Origin: Andreesenia angusta
Lineage (GTDB): Bacteria; Bacillota; Clostridia; Tissierellales; Gottschalkiaceae
NCBI RefSeq assembly: GCF_001855385.1
Contig: NZ_MKIE01000005.1
Span: 112,915 to 176,914, forward strand
DNA: 64,000 nucleotides
Direction of reading: 5' to 3'
Under the pieces are notes generated by a model. That model was not told the DNA's origin and did no database searches. It saw only the letters and a list, made by a program, of their open reading frames with translations. Below are positions 58,852 through 64,000 of this stretch, in pieces. Numbering within the stretch: position 1 is the first letter of the stretch; each line of letters opens with the position of its first letter. A program made the position numbers and the translations under genes.

Positions 58852-60759
58852 TTAGCCTAAAACGAGATTTCTTTCATCTGGCTCTAGATCGTATATTTTG
58901 GCAAAAATACAGTCCAGCTCTGACTCGATCCTACTCTTTTCCTCTTCAGACCGCCTTAATACATCTCTCACTAACAGCACCACCGATTCGACTGTATTCT
59001 TGTCCGGAATCTTTATCTTTAAGCTCATTATCTTGTTCGGATAGTATTCGTATATATCTCGGTTAAGCTTCTTAGCCACTGTCCTGAAGTAGTATTCAAA
59101 CAGCTTGGAGTTCAGAAATCCCAGCAGATACTCAGTCGGAATACTCTCTCTGAACTCCTCTTTTAGCTTTATCGAGTATATATCTGCGCTGTGATAGAGT
59201 TCTTCTGAAGTCATAGTGTAGCTTCTCTCATGCGACTTGTAGGGGAAGAGTATCCTCTCTCCCTGAAAGTTAGTACACTCCCTACCCCACTGTATGTCGT
59301 ACCAATTTCTAATCCCCAGCTTGCACTCTCTTCTCTGCTGTAGCTTATCTCTGTACTTCTCTATTCGACTCTTTAAATATGAGAACATGTCGATGTCTTC
59401 TATGCAATCCGTATATATCAAGTATTTGTCTGTCTCTATTGTTCCGTACCTCTTTATGTCGCTGTTTTTTGCCCAAGGCTTCAGCACATGAATTTCATTC
59501 TCCGGTACGTTCTCTATATCTTGAATCACAAAAGCCCTGTCCAGACCTGTTATAATGCCTTGGCTGGAACTGGCTATATCTTTCAGTAGATATTCACCCG
59601 ATCCATCTATCTTTCGAAAAAGATCCAGTTCTTTTTCCGACCTCATAAGCCATCTCTCTTGGGACAGATTCTCCATATTTACCTCTATGCTTTCAAAGCC
59701 ATTCATGTCCAGCATTACTCTCTTGCTCCAACTTCTATTTGGCCTTAAATACCTCAAGCTAAAAGTCGCCGAGTTTTTTTTCAGCTTTATTATAAGTGGG
59801 CTTATGGCTATTCCTTTGAATATGTTTTCACCGTAAAAATCCAATATACTCTCTATTCCGTATGCTCTGCTTATATAAGACCTCAGCTTATCTGCGTACA
59901 GCGCCTCTAAGAAATACCTAGAGGTTATTATCTCTAGCCTTCCTGATTCGTTTAGCAGCTCGTAGCCTCTTTTGAAAAAACAGTAGGATATGTCCGACTT
60001 GTCTTCATAGACCTCAGAGTATATCTTTCTAAGCTCGGCCTTGTATTTGCCATCCAGTTTTTTTGCCCCTATGTACGGGGGATTCCCTATTATCAAGTCA
60101 AAGCTAGTCTGCAAGTTTTCAGTCAGAATATCTTTCAGATGTACATTTAATTCTGACGAGAGCTTACTTTCCATCCAAAGTGAAACTTTTGAAACATACA
60201 CCGAGAAGAAGTCTATGTCCACTCCCCATATCATGTCTTCAAGTATCTCTCTTTCGCTGAAGCGATCAGAACTTTCTGAAATCTCCTTAAGCTTTCTGTA
60301 GAGCTTCACCAGAAATATTCCTGCCCCACATGAAGGGTCCAGTATCTTGACCTCAGGCTTTGATTCAATCATGCTGTCTATTTCAGCCTCTTCCACCATA
60401 TAGTCGACCACTTTTTCTGGAGTGTATACCTGACCAAACTTCTTCTTCATCTCAGTATTGTTTATAGCCTCGTACAGATTCCCAAGCGTAGTTCCATCGA
60501 AGCTTTCAATGTTCCGGGATACAAAACTCCTAAGGCAATCCCTCAGACCTTCTTCCAAGCTCTGCTCTCCGCTTTCTCTAAGCTTCTCTTTGACCCCTGC
60601 CGTCTCCTCTATGATTCTTTTTATATAGCCTAACTCTGTTCCCGTCTGGGATATGTACTGCTCTAAAATCTCAATCAATATGTATCTCGCAAGCCCTATA
60701 TCGATATCTCTGTAGTACTCCAGCTTGCCCTTCAATATCTTCTTTAGCTCTCTTTCCAT
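58852..60759 (-). CDS. Orphan type II gamma-class adenine-N6 DNA methyltransferase (TaqI-like specificity domain)
   Basis: A 635-residue DNA methyltransferase. A helical N-terminal region (1-105) leads to FGQVYTPEKVVDYMVEEAE, then motif I LDPSCGAGIFLVKLY (141-147) and motif IV GNPPYIG (226-229), the order of the gamma class, which methylates N6 of adenine. Residues 380-610 form a TaqI-like target-recognition domain (SSQGIITGLDRAFVI, IRNWYDIQWGRE). No nuclease domain is fused and no restriction gene is adjacent. The architecture and orphan status recall CamA of Clostridioides difficile, but ours has about 60 more N-terminal residues; orthology is untested. Confidence 0.88.
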   Translation of the reverse strand: MERELKKILKGKLEYYRDIDIGLARYILIEILEQYISQTGTELGYIKRIIEETAGVKEKLRESGEQSLEEGLRDCLRSFVSRNIESFDGTTLGNLYEAINNTEMKKKFGQVYTPEKVVDYMVEEAEIDSMIESKPEVKILDPSCGAGIFLVKLYRKLKEISESSDRFSEREILEDMIWGVDIDFFSVYVSKVSLWMESKLSSELNVHLKDILTENLQTSFDLIIGNPPYIGAKKLDGKYKAELRKIYSEVYEDKSDISYCFFKRGYELLNESGRLEIITSRYFLEALYADKLRSYISRAYGIESILDFYGENIFKGIAISPLIIKLKKNSATFSLRYLRPNRSWSKRVMLDMNGFESIEVNMENLSQERWLMRSEKELDLFRKIDGSGEYLLKDIASSSQGIITGLDRAFVIQDIENVPENEIHVLKPWAKNSDIKRYGTIETDKYLIYTDCIEDIDMFSYLKSRIEKYRDKLQQRRECKLGIRNWYDIQWGRECTNFQGERILFPYKSHERSYTMTSEELYHSADIYSIKLKEEFRESIPTEYLLGFLNSKLFEYYFRTVAKKLNRDIYEYYPNKIMSLKIKIPDKNTVESVVLLVRDVLRRSEEEKSRIESELDCIFAKIYDLEPDERNLVLG

Positions 60760-60792
60760 TCTAGCTCCTCTACCTTCGACAAGTTAAATTTT

Positions 60793-60821
60793 AGTATAAC
60801 TTCTTAAGTTTTAAAAGTCAA
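60793..60821 (-). promoter_or_regulatory. Promoter of the orphan methyltransferase
   Basis: TTGACT (-35) and TATACT (-10), 17-base spacer, 34 bases before the ATG. The -35 box overlaps the -35 region of the divergent exonuclease promoter. Confidence 0.75.
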
Positions 60822-60843
60822 ACTCCCAACTAGTTGATATAAT
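60815..60843 (+). promoter_or_regulatory. Possible promoter of the YprB-like gene
   Basis: A perfect TATAAT with a weak AAGTCA -35 at 17-base spacing, 29 bases before the TTG start and overlapping the divergent promoter. Confidence 0.45.
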
Positions 60844-60871
60844 TAAATTATCTATGTTAGGAGGTTTTAAA

Positions 60872-61840
60872 TTGAAGCTGATAAAATACGATTTAGACAA
60901 AAGCCTATATGTTCCAGACTACCTTTCCAGTGCCAACAATATCTGCTTTCTAGATATAGAGACAGACGGACTCAGCCATATGTACAACAGAGTGATATTG
61001 GTCGGACTGTTCTTGATCGACCTAAATTCGGATACCCAGTCCATAGTTCAAGTTTTTTCAGAGAAGCCTGAGGATGAACCCGCTGTCTTGGAAAAGCTGA
61101 ATAATCTGCTTTCAGGTGTAGACACTGTCTTTACCTACAACGGTGCTTCATTTGACTTTCCTTTTTTAAAGAAGAGATTTGAAAAGCACAGGATGTCGCA
61201 CAGCTTAGACTGCTTAAACCACATAGACTTGATGAAGAAAATAAGGAAGCACAAACAGAAGCTATCCCTTCCTGACTGCAAGCTGAAGACAGTGGAGAAA
61301 GTCGTAGGGGTTCAACGCTCCGATACAATCAGCGGGAAAGAGAGTGTCCTTCTCTACAGAGAATACCTGAAGAGCAAAAGCCCAGCTTTGGAGAAGACCA
61401 TACTAAAGCACAACTATGAGGACATCTACTACCTTCCAGAGATACTGAAGATAGAGGAGCTCTTGGAACCTCAGAATTCCATCTCTATCTCTGTAGCTGG
61501 TAGGCATATCATGCTCTCCTTAGACCCCGAGAAGATAAAGTTCTCTAAATCCAAGTTCAAACTTTCCATATCATCGCCATCTTTAGATATCCCTAAGTAC
61601 ATGGTGTTTGAAGACAACTACAGCTTAAGCTGGAATACACTTAGTGGAAGTCTGGAGCTTGAGTTCTTTACAGAATCTGCTGTCGACAACGACAGTCGCG
61701 AAGTGAAGTTCATAGACTTTACCGACACTGCATTTGAAGAGCTCTTGAGCAGCCCCATTATTCCTGTATGCATAGGTGCCGAAGTCCAGTACTCGAGTAT
61801 ATTTAGACTGGTTGAATATGTAGTCAAAAAGCATATTTAA
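60872..61840 (+). CDS. YprB-like ribonuclease H-fold exonuclease
   Basis: A 322-residue protein of the DEDD exonuclease superfamily. ICFLDIETDGLSHMYNRVIL gives the first acidic pair (D-x-E), FTYNGASFDFPFLKKRFEKH the second Asp, and LKHNYEDIYYLPEILKIEEL the last (YxxxD-like). Bacillus YprB has this layout plus TPR-like repeats; here the C-terminal 100 residues are beta-rich instead. The TTG start is chosen because AGGAGG lies 7 bases upstream; an ATG six codons earlier overlaps it. Divergent from the methyltransferase. Confidence 0.82.
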   Translation: MKLIKYDLDKSLYVPDYLSSANNICFLDIETDGLSHMYNRVILVGLFLIDLNSDTQSIVQVFSEKPEDEPAVLEKLNNLLSGVDTVFTYNGASFDFPFLKKRFEKHRMSHSLDCLNHIDLMKKIRKHKQKLSLPDCKLKTVEKVVGVQRSDTISGKESVLLYREYLKSKSPALEKTILKHNYEDIYYLPEILKIEELLEPQNSISISVAGRHIMLSLDPEKIKFSKSKFKLSISSPSLDIPKYMVFEDNYSLSWNTLSGSLELEFFTESAVDNDSREVKFIDFTDTAFEELLSSPIIPVCIGAEVQYSSIFRLVEYVVKKHI

Positions 61841-61873
61841 GCTCTCTAGCCTGCAATCTGAGGCTGGAGAGCT
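61840..61873 (+). terminator. Hairpin after the YprB-like gene
   Basis: AGCTCTC and AGCCT arms with a single mismatch pair with AGGCT/GAGAGCT, right after the stop. The plus strand continues with A-rich sequence; with the next hairpin it may serve as a two-part terminator region. Confidence 0.6.
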
Positions 61874-61877
61874 CAAA

Positions 61878-61911
61878 AAATCAAAAAGACATCTATAAAC
61901 TAGATGTCTTT
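61878..61911 (-). terminator. Terminator of the rRNA-tRNA operon
   Basis: AAAGACATCT/AGATGTCTTT stem, 7-base loop, T-rich tail on the minus strand, directly after the last tRNA. Confidence 0.88.
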
Positions 61912-61915
61912 ATTA

Positions 61916-61991
61916 TGGTGCCCAGAGGCGGAATCGAACCACCGACACGGGGATTTTCAGTCCCCTGCTCTACCGACTGAGCTATCTGGGC
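61916..61991 (-). tRNA. tRNA-Phe (GAA)
   Basis: Full cloverleaf with anticodon loop CTGAAAA, TTCGATTC T-arm, and CCA encoded. Last tRNA of the array. Confidence 0.97.
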
Positions 61992-61996
61992 AAAAT

Positions 61997-62073
61997 TGGT
62001 GGGCCTTCAGGGACTCGAACCCCAGACCTACCGGTTATGAGCCGGGCGCTCTAACCAACTGAGCTAAAGGCCC
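61997..62073 (-). tRNA. tRNA with CAT anticodon (elongator Met or Ile2), copy 1
   Basis: Acceptor GGGCCTT/AAGGCCC is fully paired, so it is not the initiator. Anticodon loop CTCATAA. Identical in sequence to the tRNA at 62290-62366. CAT could be elongator Met or, if lysidine-modified, Ile2. CCA encoded. Confidence 0.93.
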
Positions 62074-62093
62074 CAATTTTTTTGTTTTGTTTC

Positions 62094-62170
<77 letters not shown>

Positions 62171-62179
62171 AATATTACT

Positions 62180-62256
62180 TGGTCGGGGTGGAGGGACTCG
62201 AACCCCCGGCCCCATGGTCCCAAACCATGTGCGCTACCAAACTGCGCTACACCCCG
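62180..62256 (-). tRNA. tRNA-Pro (TGG)
   Basis: Anticodon loop TTTGGGA, acceptor CGGGGTG/CACCCCG, CCA encoded. Confidence 0.97.
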
Positions 62257-62289
62257 TTAACTTAAAACTCATCTGCCAATTTGATTTAT

Positions 62290-62366
62290 TGGTGGGCCTT
62301 CAGGGACTCGAACCCCAGACCTACCGGTTATGAGCCGGGCGCTCTAACCAACTGAGCTAAAGGCCC
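62290..62366 (-). tRNA. tRNA with CAT anticodon (elongator Met or Ile2), copy 2
   Basis: Base-for-base the same as the copy at 61997-62073, suggesting a recent duplication within the array. CCA encoded. Confidence 0.93.
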
Positions 62367-62377
62367 CAATAATTCAC

Positions 62378-62469
62378 TGGCGGAGAAGGAGGGATTTGAA
62401 CCCTCGCGCCCCTTGACAGGACCTACTCCCTTAGCAGGGGAGCCTCTTCAGCCACTTGAGTACTTCTCC
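62378..62469 (-). tRNA. tRNA-Ser (GCT)
   Basis: Long variable arm, anticodon loop CTGCTAA, 92 bases, CCA encoded. Confidence 0.97.
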
Positions 62470-62476
62470 ATATTAT

Positions 62477-62565
62477 TGGCGGAGAGGGTGGGATTCGAAC
62501 CCACGTGGGCTTGCACCCTAACGGTTTTCAAGACCGCCCCGTTATGACCACTTCGGTACCTCTCC
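62477..62565 (-). tRNA. tRNA-Ser (TGA)
   Basis: Long variable arm, anticodon loop CTTGAAA, CCA encoded. Confidence 0.97.
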
Positions 62566-62569
62566 ATAT

Positions 62570-62645
62570 TGGTGATCCATCCGCGACTCGAACGCGGGAC
62601 ACCCTGATTAAAAGTCAGGTGCTCTACCGACTGAGCTAATGGATC
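62570..62645 (-). tRNA. tRNA-Lys (TTT)
   Basis: Anticodon loop CTTTTAA, acceptor GATCCAT/ATGGATC, CCA encoded. Confidence 0.97.
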
Positions 62646-62649
62646 ATCT

Positions 62650-62724
62650 TGGCTGGGGTAGCAGGATTTGAACCTACGCATGTCAGAGTCAAAGTCTGAT
62701 GCCTTACCGCTTGGCGATACCCCA
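62650..62724 (-). tRNA. tRNA-Gln (TTG)
   Basis: Anticodon loop CTTTGAC, acceptor TGGGGTA/TACCCCA, CCA encoded. Confidence 0.97.
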
Positions 62725-62733
62725 ATGTTTTTC

Positions 62734-62810
62734 TGGCGCGCCTGGGAAGATTCGAACTCCCGACACACGGATTAGAAGTCCGTTGCTCTATCCTACTGAG
62801 CTACAGGCGC
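62734..62810 (-). tRNA. tRNA-Arg (TCT)
   Basis: Anticodon loop CTTCTAA, reading AGA, a codon used heavily by genes in the window. CCA encoded. Confidence 0.97.
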
Positions 62811-62814
62811 TTAT

Positions 62815-62888
62815 TGGAGCGGGTGAAGGGAATCGAACCCTCGCAACTGGCTTGGAAGGCCAGGGCTCTACCACTGAGCTACACCCGC
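62815..62888 (-). tRNA. tRNA-Gly (TCC)
   Basis: Anticodon loop CTTCCAA, acceptor GCGGGTG/CACCCGC with discriminator T, CCA encoded. Confidence 0.97.
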
Positions 62889-62906
62889 AAGTATTTTTGA
62901 TTTTTT

Positions 62907-62992
62907 TGGTGGATGGGACTGGATTCGAACCAGTGAAAGCGTAGCTAACGGATTTACAGTCCGTCCCCTTTGGCCAACTCGGGAACCCATCC
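62907..62992 (-). tRNA. tRNA-Tyr (GTA)
   Basis: Long variable arm, anticodon loop CTGTAAA, CCA encoded. Confidence 0.97.
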
Positions 62993-62997
62993 TCTTT

Positions 62998-63072
62998 TGG
63001 AGCTGGTGAGAGGACTTGAACCCCCAACCTACTGATTACAAGTCAGTTGCGCTACCGTTGCGCCACACCAGC
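62998..63072 (-). tRNA. tRNA-Thr (TGT)
   Basis: Anticodon loop CTTGTAA, acceptor GCTGGTG/CACCAGC, CCA encoded. Confidence 0.97.
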
Positions 63073-63101
63073 ATGTTTTTTTCTTTGTCTTGTTGTTTTT
63101 T

Positions 63102-63178
63102 TGGCGACCTGGAAGGGACTCGAACCCTCGACCTCCAGCGTGACAGGCTGGCATTCTAACCAACTGAACTACCAGGCC
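63102..63178 (-). tRNA. tRNA-Asp (GTC)
   Basis: Anticodon loop CTGTCAC; acceptor GGCCTGG/CCAGGTC has one G-T pair. CCA encoded. Confidence 0.97.
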
Positions 63179-63206
63179 GCGTTTTTATGTTTCTTATTTT
63201 GTTTTA

Positions 63207-63282
63207 TGGTGGTCGCAGTAGGGCTCGAACCTACGACCCCCTGCTTGTAAGGCAGATGCTCTCCCAGCTGAGCTATGCGACC
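63207..63282 (-). tRNA. tRNA-Val (TAC)
   Basis: Anticodon loop CTTACAA, acceptor GGTCGCA/TGCGACC, CCA encoded. Confidence 0.97.
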
Positions 63283-63287
63283 ACTTT

Positions 63288-63362
63288 TGGTGACTCTACC
63301 GGGAATCGAACCCGGGTTACCGCCGTGAAAGGGCGGTGTCTTGACCGCTTGACCATAGAGCC
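63288..63362 (-). tRNA. tRNA-Glu (TTC)
   Basis: Anticodon loop CTTTCAC, CCA encoded. Confidence 0.97.
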
Positions 63363-63375
63363 ATGTTTGTTTTTT

Positions 63376-63450
<75 letters not shown>

Positions 63451-63472
63451 CTGTTGTTTTTTTGGGTCTTCT

Positions 63473-63561
63473 TGGTGCCGAGGACCGGAATCGAACCGGT
63501 ACGATCGGTAAAGATCGCAGGATTTTAAGTCCTGTGCGTCTGCCAGTTCCGCCACCCCGGC
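63473..63561 (-). tRNA. tRNA-Leu (TAA)
   Basis: Long variable arm, anticodon loop CTTAAAA, CCA encoded. Confidence 0.97.
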
Positions 63562-63567
63562 TTCTTT

Positions 63568-63642
63568 TGGCTCTCAGGGTGGGACTCGAACCCACAACCT
63601 TTCGGTTAACAGCCGACTGCTCCACCGTTGAGCTACCCGAGA
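63568..63642 (-). tRNA. tRNA-Asn (GTT)
   Basis: Anticodon loop CTGTTAA, acceptor TCTCGGG/CCTGAGA with one mismatch, CCA encoded. First tRNA after 5S. Confidence 0.96.
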
Positions 63643-63657
63643 ACATTTAAATCACTA

Positions 63658-63772
63658 ACCAGCGACGTCCTACTCTCCCAGGTCGCTTCCAACCAAGTAC
63701 CATCGGCGCTGAAGGGCTTAACTTCTGTGTTCGGTATGGGAACAGGTGTGACCCCTTCGCTATCGTCACTGG
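63658..63772 (-). rRNA. rrf: 5S ribosomal RNA
   Basis: Contains the conserved ACACCTGTTCCCATACCGAA and GAAGTTAAGC segments and the closing GGACGTCGCTGG region. Ends are set by similarity, accurate to a few bases. Confidence 0.95.
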
Positions 63773-63828
63773 ATTATGTGTCCTTTAAGTGTCTGTACAC
63801 TCAAAACTACACAGTGAATATATTCTTT

Positions 63829-64000
63829 TGGTCAAGTCCTCGATCTATTAGTATCACTTAGCTGAAGACATTACTGCCCTTACACCTGTGACCTATCTAC
63901 CAGGTAGTCTTCCTGGGATCTTACTCTGTTAACCAGATGGGAAATCTAATCTTGAGGGATGCTTCGCGCTTAGATGCCTTCAGCGCTTATCACTTCCAGA
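63829..64000 (-). rRNA. rrl: 23S ribosomal RNA, 3' end (partial)
   Basis: On the minus strand it ends CGAGGACTTGACC after ATCTAAGCGCGAAGC and AGATTTCCCATC, the well-conserved 3' part of 23S rRNA. The rest lies beyond the right edge. Confidence 0.95.

Overview
The window reads as a chromosomal segment of a low-to-mid GC, Gram-positive, probably anaerobic member of the Bacillota (Clostridia/Tissierellia type). This rests on strong AGGAGG ribosome binding sites, frequent TTG and GTG starts, a glmS ribozyme, rubrerythrin, an AmmeMemoRadiSam locus, a CdaA-CdaR-GlmM cluster and CCA-encoded tRNAs. No species is assigned. Most genes lie on the minus strand and are tightly packed in operons; only a few lie on the plus strand.

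Layout, left to right. 1-7 kb: a pab/fol operon transcribed leftward (pabA, pabB, pabC, a nucleotidyltransferase, folE, folP, folB, folK), followed by a CDF metal exporter and the start of an amidohydrolase. 7-11.5 kb: a TIM-barrel protein, cysK with a consensus promoter, and the bifunctional glutathione synthetase gshF. 11.5-19.8 kb: transport and signalling genes (CBS protein, cation/proton antiporter, a FliD-C-like orphan, ZIP transporter, diguanylate cyclase, MATE pump, tandem HD protein, DUF134 protein, pterin dehydratase). 19.8-24.6 kb: 5-oxoprolinase pxpABC next to the AmmeMemoRadiSam pair (radical SAM enzyme and a Memo-AMMECR1 fusion). 24.6-28.3 kb: mscS, an NCS2 purine permease, and a small membrane cassette whose YidC-like gene is frameshifted by a 5-bp tandem duplication. 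28.4-36.3 kb: cell-wall precursor and c-di-AMP cluster (cdaA, cdaR, glmM, asnB, DUF134, then glmS behind its ribozyme). 36.4-38.8 kb: rubrerythrin, a truncated sensor fragment, and a TnpA-less TnpB element with matching end hairpins and an omegaRNA-like structure. 38.8-44.1 kb: Dph6-like ATP pyrophosphatase, CBS/DRTGG Mn-pyrophosphatase, EFR1 ferredoxin, RluA-type synthase and nadK. 44.1-49.1 kb: pepF and an FHA-RodA/FtsW-PBP2 wall-elongation cluster. 49.2-57 kb: PspC/LiaF-like pair, cyclase, znuBCA, TPM and LemA proteins, thiI with its cysteine desulfurase. 57-61.9 kb: a candidate C-rich small RNA, a 487-residue protein of unknown family, an orphan gamma-class adenine methyltransferase and a divergent YprB-like exonuclease. 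61.9-64 kb: nineteen tRNAs, 5S rRNA and the 3' end of 23S rRNA, all one leftward transcription unit.

Functional links: cysK, gshF and pxpABC together cover cysteine supply, glutathione synthesis and 5-oxoproline recycling. The cdaA-cdaR-glmM-glmS block joins c-di-AMP synthesis to UDP-GlcNAc supply. The points most worth following are the small RNA at 57.1 kb, the orphan methyltransferase with its unknown neighbour, the TnpB element with its predicted guide-RNA scaffold, and the disrupted YidC-like cassette.
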